Shown here one piece after another: positions 13,561 through 22,205 of a DNA stretch of 64,000 nt; positions within the stretch are counted from its first letter, which is position 1, and each line of letters starts with the position of its first letter. The translations under genes were made by a program, and so were the position numbers. The stretch lies in contig CP064915.1 in the NCBI GenBank assembly GCA_027557655.1, positions 124,001 through 188,000 on the forward strand, written 5' to 3'. The DNA is from Candidatus Kinetoplastibacterium crithidii. Lineage in GTDB: Bacteria > Pseudomonadota > Gammaproteobacteria > Burkholderiales > Burkholderiaceae_B. The notes beneath the pieces are model-generated. The model worked only from the letters and a program-made list of their open reading frames with translations. It was not told the origin of the DNA and made no database searches.

Positions 13561-13582
13561 CATACTAAGCCTGATTAGTATG
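13561..13582. repeat. 8-bp inverted repeat in the pit-fba gap
   Basis: CATACTAA (13561-13568) and TTAGTATG (13575-13582) flank a six-base loop GCCTGA. It is the second hairpin in the same divergent gap, 38 bases after the 16-bp one. Confidence 0.55.
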
Positions 13583-13622
13583 AAACAAATAATGTTTTTT
13601 TTAAAGAATTAAATAAAGTTTT

Positions 13623-13650
13623 TCACAAAAATAATTTTACCCTATAAAAA
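13623..13650 (+). promoter_or_regulatory. Possible fba promoter
   Basis: TTTCAC (13623-13628) and TATAAA (13645-13650) are 16 bases apart, about 70 bases before the fba ATG. The -35 match is weak. A GGGGG ribosome site at 13702-13706 sets the fba start. Confidence 0.3.
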
Positions 13651-13716
13651 TGGTAACATTAATATTTTACATATTTCATATATATTTGATTTAATCTTAT
13701 TGGGGGTTAGCTCTTT

Positions 13717-14772
13717 ATGTCTTTGGTATCTATGCGTCAATTGCTTGATCATGCAGCGGAGAATTGTTATGGCATTCCAGCTTTTAATGTTAACAATTTA
13801 GAACAAGTACAGGCTATTATGGAAGCTGCTCATGAAACAAATAGTCCAGTAATAATGCAAGCTTCTGCGGGGGCAAGAAAGTATGCAGGCGAATGTTTTC
13901 TGAAAAATCTTATAAAGGCAGCAATTGAGTCTTATCCTCACATACCAGTGGTGATGCATCAAGATCATGGCCAATCTCCCAGTATATGTGAGAGTGCCAT
14001 AAATATGGGTTTTTCTAGTGTTATGATGGACGGATCTCTTAAAGAAGATGGAAAAACAGTTGCTGATTATGAATATAATGTTAGGGTTACAAAAAAAGTT
14101 GTAGAGATGTCACATAAAAGAGGTGTTACTGTCGAGGGAGAGTTAGGATGTTTAGGCTCGTTAGAAACATTAGAAGGTGATAAAGAGGATGGTCATGGAG
14201 CAGATGGTAAATTAACTATTGAACAATTATTGACAGACCCTAATCAGGCTGTAGATTTTGTATCTAGAACTCAAATTGATGCTTTGGCTATTGCCATAGG
14301 GACTAGTCACGGTGCTTATAAATTTACTAGGAAACCTACTGGAGATATCCTATCTATTAAGCGCGTAAAGGAAATACATTCAAGATTACCTAATACACAT
14401 TTAGTTATGCATGGTAGCTCTAGTGTTCCTCAAGATATTTTGGCAGAAATAAGACAGTTTGGTGGTGATATAAAGGAAACATATGGGGTGCCAGTAGAGG
14501 AGATACAAGAAGCTATAAAATATGGTGTTCGAAAAATTAATATAGATACTGATATTAGGTTAGCTATGACGGCAGCTATACGGAAATTTTTCGTGGAGAA
14601 TCCAAGTAAATTTGATCCTCGTGAATATTTGAAACCTGCTCGTTCTGCTGCTAAAGAAATATGTATTAAAAGATATATACAATTTGGTTCAGCTGGTTAT
14701 GCTGATAAAATAATCCCTATAAGTTTGGATAAAATGGCTAGGTATTATATGAACGGAGATTTGGATCAATAA
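13717..14772 (+). CDS. fba: Fructose-bisphosphate aldolase, class II
   Basis: Zinc-dependent aldolase that splits or forms fructose-1,6-bisphosphate. The 351 residues are typical of the Calvin/glycolytic class IIB group. Metal and catalytic motifs are visible: VMHQDHGQS with the His-x-Asp-His pattern, [10 protein letters not shown] followed by a DGHGADG loop, [11 protein letters not shown] with its zinc His, and HGSSSVPQ. It opens the plus-strand run fba-purC-purE-purK and has a strong GGGGG ribosome site. Confidence 0.97.
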   Translation: MSLVSMRQLLDHAAENCYGIPAFNVNNLEQVQAIMEAAHETNSPVIMQASAGARKYAGECFLKNLIKAAIESYPHIPVVMHQDHGQSPSICESAINMGFSSVMMDGSLKEDGKTVADYEYNVRVTKKVVEMSHKRGVTVEGELGCLGSLETLEGDKEDGHGADGKLTIEQLLTDPNQAVDFVSRTQIDALAIAIGTSHGAYKFTRKPTGDILSIKRVKEIHSRLPNTHLVMHGSSSVPQDILAEIRQFGGDIKETYGVPVEEIQEAIKYGVRKINIDTDIRLAMTAAIRKFFVENPSKFDPREYLKPARSAAKEICIKRYIQFGSAGYADKIIPISLDKMARYYMNGDLDQ

Positions 14773-14805
14773 TTTGAGTGAGTTTTTTTATTAGAGAGGT
14801 TCATT

Positions 14806-15684
14806 ATGAATGCATTATTGCAATCTGGTATAAAATCATTGCCATTAATTTCTAGAGGTAAGGTACGTGATATTTATGCTGTTGATGATGATAAGTTATT
14901 AATTGTTGTAACTGATAGAATTTCGGCTTTTGATGTTGTTTTAGATGATCCAATTCCTGGTAAAGGTTTAGTATTAAATAAATTGACGGAATTTTGGCTT
15001 AATAAACTACAACATATAGTACCTAATCATTCTACCGGAATTGCTCCAGAAACTGTCGTTTCTATTGATGAGGTAGAGTTTGTTAAAGATAGGGCGGTAG
15101 TAGTAAAAAGATTGAAGCCAATAATGATTGAAGCTGTTGTTAGAGGTTATTTAATTGGTTCTGGTTGGCATGAATATCAGAAAACAGGATCTGTGTGTGG
15201 AATTAAACTACCTGGTGCCTTAAATAAGGCAAGTAAACTTGAAGAAGCTATTTTTACTCCTGCAGCAAAAGCTGAGCAAGGTTCACATGATGAGAATGTT
15301 AGTTTTAGTTATGTTAAAAGTTTGGTTGGTAATGAGTTAGCTAATAAAATTAAAGATATTAGTATACAGCTATATAAAGAAGCTTATGGTTTTGCAATAG
15401 CTAGAGGTATTATAATTGCTGATACCAAGTTTGAGTTTGGATTAGACCAGAATGGTGTTTTGTGTTTGATGGATGAAGTACTAACACCTGATTCTTCTCG
15501 TTTTTGGCCTCTTGATAGTTATGAGGAAGGATCTAGTCCAGTATCATTTGATAAACAGTTTGTAAGGGACTGGTTGGAGTTGCAAAACTGGAATAAAATT
15601 GCTCCTGCTCCTAAGTTGCCTAAGGATATTATTCAGAAAACTTCAGATAAGTATTATGAAGCTCTTGATAGATTCACTAGTTAA
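14806..15684 (+). CDS. purC: Phosphoribosylaminoimidazole-succinocarboxamide synthase
   Basis: Joins CAIR and aspartate to form SAICAR in purine synthesis. The 292 residues begin with the nucleotide-binding [12 protein letters not shown] and [11 protein letters not shown], followed by [36 protein letters not shown] and [13 protein letters not shown]. It starts 33 bases after fba and 33 bases before purE, so one transcript is likely. No substitutions of the signature residues are evident. Confidence 0.97.
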   Translation: MNALLQSGIKSLPLISRGKVRDIYAVDDDKLLIVVTDRISAFDVVLDDPIPGKGLVLNKLTEFWLNKLQHIVPNHSTGIAPETVVSIDEVEFVKDRAVVVKRLKPIMIEAVVRGYLIGSGWHEYQKTGSVCGIKLPGALNKASKLEEAIFTPAAKAEQGSHDENVSFSYVKSLVGNELANKIKDISIQLYKEAYGFAIARGIIIADTKFEFGLDQNGVLCLMDEVLTPDSSRFWPLDSYEEGSSPVSFDKQFVRDWLELQNWNKIAPAPKLPKDIIQKTSDKYYEALDRFTS

Positions 15685-15717
15685 ATAAATTTTGGTTTTA
15701 TTTCATCGAGATACTTT

Positions 15718-16215
15718 ATGCAAAAATCAAATATTCCTATTATTGGATTGGTTATGGGCTCATCAAGTGATTGGGAGATTATGAAGCACTCAGCGAAAAT
15801 TTTGGATGAGTTTAATTTGTGTTATGAGGCTAGAGTGGTTTCTGCTCATAGAATGCCTAAGGAAATGGTGGATTATTCTGTCTCTGCAGTTAGTAGGGGT
15901 TTGAAAGGAATAATTGCTGGGGCTGGTGGAGCAGCCCATTTGCCTGGAATGATTGCTGCTTTAACAGAGTTGCCTGTTTTTGGTGTCCCTGTACCATCTA
16001 AGTATTTATTAGGAGAGGATTCGTTGCTATCGATTGTTCAGATGCCGAAAGGTATTCCAGTAGCTACATTTGCTATTGGAGAAGCAGGGGCTATAAATGC
16101 TTCTCTACATTTAATTGCAAATTTATCTGTGCATGATGAAGCATTAAGGAGTAAATTGAAAAAATATCGCCAACATCAAAATGAATTGGCATGTAGTATG
16201 AAGCTCTCTTCTTAA
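15718..16215 (+). CDS. purE: N5-carboxyaminoimidazole ribonucleotide mutase
   Basis: Class I PurE converts N5-CAIR to CAIR. The 165 residues carry [11 protein letters not shown] near residue 13, SAHRMPKEM with the catalytic His, and [16 protein letters not shown]. Class I is supported by the partner purK immediately downstream, since only the two-step bacterial route needs PurK. Confidence 0.97.
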   Translation: MQKSNIPIIGLVMGSSSDWEIMKHSAKILDEFNLCYEARVVSAHRMPKEMVDYSVSAVSRGLKGIIAGAGGAAHLPGMIAALTELPVFGVPVPSKYLLGEDSLLSIVQMPKGIPVATFAIGEAGAINASLHLIANLSVHDEALRSKLKKYRQHQNELACSMKLSS

Positions 16216-16257
16216 ATTGTTCAAATACTTGTAAGTTATTTTTAGGAATAATGTGAT

Positions 16258-17451
16258 ATGGTTTTATTTGATTATAATAGTTTTATTAAACCTGGTTCAT
16301 GGCTTGGTTTGTTGGGTGGTGGTCAATTAGGCAAAATGTTTTGTAATTCAGCACAACAGCTAGGTTATAAAGTAGCTGTTATTGAACCTAGTAATGATAG
16401 TCCTGCATCTTCTGTATCTGATTTACATTTGCGGTCATCTTATGATGATGAAGATGCTCTTAATCATTTTGCATCTATATGTAAATCTGTGACTGTAGAG
16501 TTTGAAAATGTACCAGTTCATAGTTTGAGTTTTTTAGCTAAAAAAAAAGTTAGAGTTTGTCCATCATACGAGTCAATTGCTATTGCTCAGAATCGCATAT
16601 TAGAAAAGGAATTTATAGGCTCTTTAGGTATTGATTTAGCCCCCTATAAAGTTTTGTATGATTATGAAGATTGCGATAGTATAAGTGAGAGTTTATTCCC
16701 AGGTATTCTAAAAGTTGCTCAATTGGGATATGACGGGAAAGGTCAGATTAGAGTTAAAGATAAAGGACAGTTAAAAAAAGCTTTTGATGATTTAGGTAAA
16801 GTACCATCAGTTTTTGAAAAAATGTTATCTTTAGACCAAGAATTGTCTATTGTTGTAGCTAGAGATTTTAATGGAAACATTAAAGAATTTCCTCCATCTA
16901 TAAATTTCCATAATTTAGGAATTTTGTCTAGTTCTATTATTACTAGTGTCAATCATGAAATATACAGTAATATTGACATTTCTAGAGTTAGTTTTATTGC
17001 AAGAAAAATTATCGAATCATTAAAATATAGTGGGGTTTTATGTATCGAGTTTTTTATTATTGGAAATAGGATCATAGTTAATGAAATAGCTCCTAGACCA
17101 CATAATAGTGGACATTACTCTATAGAGGCTTGTGTTACAAGTCAGTTTGAACAGCAGGTTAGAGCAATGGTTGGATTGCCATTAGGAGATACGTCATTGA
17201 TGTCTTCTGCCATTATGATTAACTTATTGGGCGATATATGGTTTGATAAATCCAGTGGATTGCAAAGAGAACCAGATTGGATGAAGGCATTAAATATCCT
17301 AGGAGCTAAGTTACATCTGTATGGTAAAAATGAAGCAAGGATAGGTCGCAAGATGGGTCATATTACATTGCTAGGCAATGATGTATATGAGTTAAATAAA
17401 AGAGCTTATGATCTATGTTCAATAATTGGAATAGATTACGAAAGTGTTTAG
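16258..17451 (+). CDS. purK: N5-carboxyaminoimidazole ribonucleotide synthase
   Basis: ATP-grasp enzyme that makes N5-CAIR from AIR, bicarbonate and ATP. The 397 residues show GLLGGGQLGKMF near the N-terminus, KVAQLGYDGKGQ in the ATP-grasp domain, and the metal-binding IVNEIAPRPHNSGHYSIEAC. It is the third purine gene in the cluster, 42 bases after purE. Confidence 0.96.
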   Translation: MVLFDYNSFIKPGSWLGLLGGGQLGKMFCNSAQQLGYKVAVIEPSNDSPASSVSDLHLRSSYDDEDALNHFASICKSVTVEFENVPVHSLSFLAKKKVRVCPSYESIAIAQNRILEKEFIGSLGIDLAPYKVLYDYEDCDSISESLFPGILKVAQLGYDGKGQIRVKDKGQLKKAFDDLGKVPSVFEKMLSLDQELSIVVARDFNGNIKEFPPSINFHNLGILSSSIITSVNHEIYSNIDISRVSFIARKIIESLKYSGVLCIEFFIIGNRIIVNEIAPRPHNSGHYSIEACVTSQFEQQVRAMVGLPLGDTSLMSSAIMINLLGDIWFDKSSGLQREPDWMKALNILGAKLHLYGKNEARIGRKMGHITLLGNDVYELNKRAYDLCSIIGIDYESV

Positions 17452-17481
17452 TCAAAAAATTATTACAATGGATTATAGAAA

Positions 17482-18483
17482 TTGGATGTTATAGATAGGG
17501 CATTACAATATCTTCTAGCTAGCAAGGTTATTGTTTTTCCAACAGAGACTGTATATGGACTTGGCGCTGATGCTGAAAATATAGAAGCTGTTAAACGGAT
17601 TTACTCAATTAAGAATCGTCCATTGAATCATCCTTTGATTATTCATGTACCTAAAACAGATGATCTTGTTTATTGGGCAGATTATATTCCTGATGAGGCG
17701 TATAAATTAGTTGATATTTTTTGGCCAGGGCCTTTAACTTTAGTTTTAGAAAAGTCTTCTAATGTTCCAGATATAGTGACTGGGGGGCAGAATACGGTTG
17801 GAATAAGATGTCCATTGCACCCAGTAGCTCAAGAAATTCTTATTGCTTTTGCAAATAGCAAAAACAATAAGAAAGGAGCTTTAGCGGCTCCTTCTGCTAA
17901 TATGTTTGGTAAGATATCTCCTACTTGCTCTAGTCATACATATAATGAATTCAATAAAAAATCTTTGAACGATATTTTTATTGTAGATGGAGGAGTTTCA
18001 GATATAGGTATTGAATCTACAATTATAGATTTATCTGGCATAAAAGAAGGAAAAAAACCATCATTATTGAGACCAGGGCATATAACAGAATTTGATATTG
18101 CGAAAATTATAGAATTAGAATCAAGAAATTTATCTAACAATTCAATTATTGTTTCTGGTTCTCTAAAATCACATTATGCTACTAATACTCCCATAACTAT
18201 TATTGAGGATATATTTTTTTCTAACAACTTGGCAGATTTTGCGCAAAATCTTGATAGATTAGCTGTATTATATTATGGAGATAAACCTATTAATATTCAA
18301 GAAAATATAGATTTGTACCATATGTCTTCTGATCCGGTAGTTTATGCAAAACATTTATATTATATTTTGAGGGAAATCGATTCTAAAAAATATTCTAGAA
18401 TATTTGTTAAAGAATTGCCTTTTTTACCTGAATGGAATGCTATTAGAGATAGATTATATAAAGCGGCTGCGGCTTTTAATTAA
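17482..18483 (+). CDS. L-threonylcarbamoyladenylate synthase, Sua5/YrdC/YwlC family
   Basis: Uses threonine, bicarbonate and ATP to make threonylcarbamoyl-AMP for t6A37 of ANN-decoding tRNAs. The 333 residues contain an N-terminal YrdC domain (PTETVYGLGADA, KNRPLNHPL, GPLTLVL, APSANMFGKISPT, STIIDLS) and a C-terminal Sua5 domain of about 110 residues, so it is the long Sua5 form. The start is a TTG at 17482; no good in-frame ATG lies nearby. The position after purK is common in betaproteobacteria. Confidence 0.92.
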   Translation: MDVIDRALQYLLASKVIVFPTETVYGLGADAENIEAVKRIYSIKNRPLNHPLIIHVPKTDDLVYWADYIPDEAYKLVDIFWPGPLTLVLEKSSNVPDIVTGGQNTVGIRCPLHPVAQEILIAFANSKNNKKGALAAPSANMFGKISPTCSSHTYNEFNKKSLNDIFIVDGGVSDIGIESTIIDLSGIKEGKKPSLLRPGHITEFDIAKIIELESRNLSNNSIIVSGSLKSHYATNTPITIIEDIFFSNNLADFAQNLDRLAVLYYGDKPINIQENIDLYHMSSDPVVYAKHLYYILREIDSKKYSRIFVKELPFLPEWNAIRDRLYKAAAAFN

Positions 18484-18504
18484 TATGTTGCCAGATTTTA
18501 TCGT

Positions 18505-19425
18505 ATGAGTAATCAAACAAATGAGTTGGATGTTTCTTCTTGCTTTATATCGAAGTTTCTAAATTCAATCTGGCTGGAAGAAGGTTTATCTGATAATACA
18601 ATTATTTCTTATAAAAATGATTTGAATTCATTTGCGGCATGGATAGAAAAAAATACTGCTAAGAATATTATTGATAATATTAGTGTTGAAAGAATTGAAG
18701 AATGGTTTGCTCAAGATATTTCAATGATCAAGTCATCTACATCTAATAGACGTTTAGCTTCTTTAAAGCGATTTTATTCATGGGCTACGAGAGAAGGTTT
18801 AGTTTCATGTAATCCTTGTTTAAATATAAAAATGGCTAAATCCTATAGGAATATTCCTAGTACGTTATCAGAAGAAGAGGTAGAGAAATTGATTACATCT
18901 CCAGATGTGAGTAATGCCAGAGGTCTGAGAGATAGAGCTATGTTAGAGATTTTATACTCAACGGGTCTGAGAGTATCAGAGTTAGTTAGTTTAAAATTAA
19001 GAGATATTAACCTTGATGATGGCGTAGTACATGTAGTTCTTGGTAAGGGAGGTAAAGACAGATTAGTTCCTTTAGGGGAAGAGTGTATTTTCTGGGTATC
19101 TAAATATTTGCAGGATTCACGTAGTTATATTATAAAGAATAAAACTAGTGAAGTTTTATTCGTTACAAATCAATTGAGATCGATGTCTAGACAGGCCTTT
19201 TGGCAATTGGTTAAAAAATATGCTTTGTTAGCACAAATTAACATCCCTATTTCTCCACATGTATTACGTCATGCTTTTGCTACACATCTACTAAATCATG
19301 GGGCTGATTTGAGGGTAGTACAATTATTATTAGGTCATTCTGATATTTCTAGCACACAGATTTATACACATGTAGCAAATGAAAGATTGAAGACTCTACA
19401 TTTAAAACACCATCCTCGCGGCTAA
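18505..19425 (+). CDS. xerD: Site-specific tyrosine recombinase XerD
   Basis: Partner of XerC in resolving chromosome dimers at dif. The 306 residues have the SAM-like N-terminal domain (residues about 10-100) and the catalytic domain with the Arg in STGLRVSELVSL, a Lys in GKGGKDR, HVLRHAFATHLLNHGADLR, LLGHSDISSTQIYTH with the nucleophilic Tyr. The C-terminal HHPRG matches XerD more than XerC. A hairpin follows directly after the stop. Confidence 0.95.
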   Translation: MSNQTNELDVSSCFISKFLNSIWLEEGLSDNTIISYKNDLNSFAAWIEKNTAKNIIDNISVERIEEWFAQDISMIKSSTSNRRLASLKRFYSWATREGLVSCNPCLNIKMAKSYRNIPSTLSEEEVEKLITSPDVSNARGLRDRAMLEILYSTGLRVSELVSLKLRDINLDDGVVHVVLGKGGKDRLVPLGEECIFWVSKYLQDSRSYIIKNKTSEVLFVTNQLRSMSRQAFWQLVKKYALLAQINIPISPHVLRHAFATHLLNHGADLRVVQLLLGHSDISSTQIYTHVANERLKTLHLKHHPRG

Positions 19426-19447
19426 AACATCTTTGTTCAAAGATGTT
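19426..19447. terminator. Hairpin between xerD and convergent tRNA-Arg
   Basis: AACATCTTT (19426-19434) and AAAGATGTT (19439-19447) form a 9-bp perfect stem around GTTC (10 bp if the G-C is counted). It lies immediately after the xerD stop and before the 3' end of the convergent tRNA, so a two-way terminator is plausible, but there is no long T-tract. Confidence 0.5.
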
Positions 19448-19456
19448 GATTATATA

Positions 19457-19531
19457 TGGCCTCGCCGAGTGGAATTGAACCACTAACTGACCCTTAGGAG
19501 GGGTCTGTTATATCCATTTAACTACGGCGAG
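19457..19531 (-). tRNA. tRNA-Arg (anticodon CCT)
   Basis: A full cloverleaf reads on the minus strand: acceptor CTCGCCG/CGGCGAG, D-stem GTTA/TAAC, anticodon stem GACCC/GGGTC around CTCCTAA (anticodon CCT), T-stem AGTGG/CCACT with loop TTCAATT, discriminator G and an encoded CCA. All stems are perfectly paired. It reads AGG codons. Confidence 0.95.
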
Positions 19532-19581
19532 TGTATTTTTCTATTCGACTATTAATCGCTTTTATTCGTATTTTTAGTGCT

Positions 19582-22200
19582 ATGCAGAACCCAATTTTCG
19601 AAAAAATTAATATTTATGATATTTGTAGTATTCCAGCAAATGAAATACTGATTCTGACTTCTAGTAAGCGTCAAGCTAATCGTTTGAAGAGTGATATTAT
19701 AAATCAAGTAAGAAAAATGGAAACAACACAAGAACTACCAGAGATTTTGCCATTAAACTCCTGGATTGTAAAGGTTTTTGATGATATATCTTTTCGATTT
19801 AATCATAAAAATGACATTGTTTATGTTTTAAATCAAGTCTGTGAGCAAATGCTGTGGGATAAAGTAATTAAGAAGGAAGAGTCTGAGAATTATTTGTTAA
19901 ATTTTAATCAAACCGCTATTTTGGCTATGGAGGCAAAACAATTAATTAATGAGCTATGTTTGGATATTTCTAGTGCTCAGTCAAATGAAGAATATAGAAG
20001 ATTTGTATACTGGAAAAATTGTTATTACAATGAATTAGAAAAAATAAATGCAGTAGATTTTGATTATATATATGAATATATAATCAACTCTATTGATCAA
20101 AAAGATAATATATTTCCCAAATATGTGGTTTTATTTGGATTTATAGAAATGTCTCCAAGATTATCAAAGTTGGTAAAAAAAATATTACATTTTGGCTCAT
20201 TTGTAAGATTATTTTCATACCCTGTAGTTCGTCGTAATGATAGTTATATTTGTGCTTGCGATAATGTTCAGGACGAATGGAGACAGTCAGCAATTTGGAT
20301 TGCAGAAGAAATCATGAAGAATCCTAATGGTAAATATGCAATTGTTACTCCAAGGCTTGAGAAACAAGTACCTATGGCTAAACGTATATTAGAAAATTAT
20401 TTGAGTATTAACAAACCCTTAAAATTTAATGTCTCATCAGCTAGGTCTTGTATTGATTGGCCTATTACTAGTATTGCTATATCTTGGTTGGATTTTTTTT
20501 CTAATGTTTCTTTTTATAAAAATTGTGAATCTGCTCTTTTCAGTTCAGTCTTATTAAGAGGATGTTATATTGATGATGTTAATTTTTCTAACATATATTC
20601 TTCTATAGAGCTTGAAATAAGAAGTAAATATTATTTAAATATAACAATGGATAATATTTTAAGAGAATTACAAAACACTAAATTAGGGAAATGTATATCT
20701 ACTGTATTACCTAGATGGATTAATCAATATTTAAGGATAGAAGCTTGGGTGAGAGTAATCAGATCATCACTTGATGATATTCATTTTCCAGGTGATAAAA
20801 AGATAGATAGTGAGACATATCAGACCATAGAAAATCTCGATGATTTATTTGATAAGTTTACTCTACTAGATCCTTTGTTCGGGCATTTAAATGCTATTGA
20901 AGTAATAAAATTATTTAAAACTTTTGCTCGAATTAATCGTTTTCAAATAAAAGATAGTTGTGCTTCTGTTTTTGAAGTTCTTGATATACAAGATGCTATT
21001 AATGTTCAGTGGGATGCTTTGTGGGTTATAGGAATGGATCAGGAGAATTTCCCTTCAGCTCCAAATCCTAATCCTTTTTTACCTTTATCAGTTTTAAGAA
21101 TGAATAATGTTCCTAGGGCAACTCCAGAGAGAGAATTTATTTGGGCACAAAAAATATATAGTGGACTTATTACATCAGCTAGTAGGGTTATATTTAGTTA
21201 TTCAAAAATAATAGATGAACAAATAATGGAGCCTTCATTTTTGATAAGTAAAGACTCTAAAGATAGAGTTCATAGAGGTTATAAAGATATCTCTAAAGTT
21301 CATATTGATATGATTGATGATTCAAAAGGTCCTGAGATTGATTCTAATGAGATCAATGTTATTAGTGGAATTGGTTTGCTGGAAGCACAATCACGATGTC
21401 CATTATGGGCATTTGCAAAATATAGATTAGGAATTTCTAGTTTGCCTTCTTACGACATAAATAATAGTTATTATAGTCTTAAAAGAGGAATTTTAATACA
21501 CGATTCATTATCTGAATTTTGGGCAACAGTCAAAGATCAAGTAGTTTTTTTAGAAACTCCTACATACACATTAGAAAAAATATTACTAAAGTGTATTCAT
21601 AAAGTGTCACGAAAGAGCTTGTTTGTTTATGGGAGTACTTTGCTAAATTTAGAAGTTGAACGAACATTTGCAATAATAAAGAAATTACTAAATCTTGAAA
21701 AAGATCGATTGCATTTTAGGATTATGTTTTTAGAACAAGATATTAATTGGCAATATAAGAATATATCTTTAAATGTAAGGCCAGATAGAATTGATCTCTT
21801 ATCAGAAGATACGATATTAATCATAGATTATAAGACAGGTAATTCAATCTTTTTCCCAGAAAAAGATTGGGTTCGAGTAAGGCCTATAAATTTGCAACTT
21901 CCTATATATTCACTAGCTTGTCTTAATACATTACATTTAGATACTCAAGGGTTAGCTATTTATTTTATAAATGCTAAAGAATTATCTATTAAGGGTTTAT
22001 CTATTAAAAATATTGGGTTGCCAGGGATTACTTTACTTAATGATGTTCTATGGAATGATGTGATTACTAAACTATATAATAAAATTACTTTTATTTTAGA
22101 TGAATATATAAATGGAATTGCTGATAACCACTATTTTTCTGAGGAAGACCTAAGATTTTGTGATGTCATGCCTTTTTTACGTTTAAATCTTGATGAGTAG
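19582..22200 (+). CDS. AddB-like PD-(D/E)XK nuclease, probable double-strand-break repair protein
   Basis: Large protein of 872 residues from the ATG at 19582. An upstream GTG at 19531 would overlap the tRNA and is not preferred. The N-terminal half resembles the inactivated helicase of AddB-type subunits; it opens with ILILTSSKRQANRL and I see no intact Walker A. The C-terminus has a RecB-type nuclease core: RCPLWAFAKYRLG, then RPDRIDLL and IIDYKTGNS supplying the Asp and DxK catalytic residues. It resembles a 'probable DNA repair protein' family of about 900 residues known in betaproteobacteria. It ends five bases before an AddA-like helicase-nuclease, so the two are very likely a complex acting in place of RecBCD. 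Confidence 0.85.
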   Translation: MQNPIFEKINIYDICSIPANEILILTSSKRQANRLKSDIINQVRKMETTQELPEILPLNSWIVKVFDDISFRFNHKNDIVYVLNQVCEQMLWDKVIKKEESENYLLNFNQTAILAMEAKQLINELCLDISSAQSNEEYRRFVYWKNCYYNELEKINAVDFDYIYEYIINSIDQKDNIFPKYVVLFGFIEMSPRLSKLVKKILHFGSFVRLFSYPVVRRNDSYICACDNVQDEWRQSAIWIAEEIMKNPNGKYAIVTPRLEKQVPMAKRILENYLSINKPLKFNVSSARSCIDWPITSIAISWLDFFSNVSFYKNCESALFSSVLLRGCYIDDVNFSNIYSSIELEIRSKYYLNITMDNILRELQNTKLGKCISTVLPRWINQYLRIEAWVRVIRSSLDDIHFPGDKKIDSETYQTIENLDDLFDKFTLLDPLFGHLNAIEVIKLFKTFARINRFQIKDSCASVFEVLDIQDAINVQWDALWVIGMDQENFPSAPNPNPFLPLSVLRMNNVPRATPEREFIWAQKIYSGLITSASRVIFSYSKIIDEQIMEPSFLISKDSKDRVHRGYKDISKVHIDMIDDSKGPEIDSNEINVISGIGLLEAQSRCPLWAFAKYRLGISSLPSYDINNSYYSLKRGILIHDSLSEFWATVKDQVVFLETPTYTLEKILLKCIHKVSRKSLFVYGSTLLNLEVERTFAIIKKLLNLEKDRLHFRIMFLEQDINWQYKNISLNVRPDRIDLLSEDTILIIDYKTGNSIFFPEKDWVRVRPINLQLPIYSLACLNTLHLDTQGLAIYFINAKELSIKGLSIKNIGLPGITLLNDVLWNDVITKLYNKITFILDEYINGIADNHYFSEEDLRFCDVMPFLRLNLDE

Positions 22201-22205
22201 TATAT

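Noticed and set aside
19531..19581. Longer N-terminus for the AddB-like protein from a GTG at 19531
   Set aside because: It would overlap the tRNA-Arg 5' end, and the added residues look like translated leader; the ATG at 19582 precedes the conserved region.
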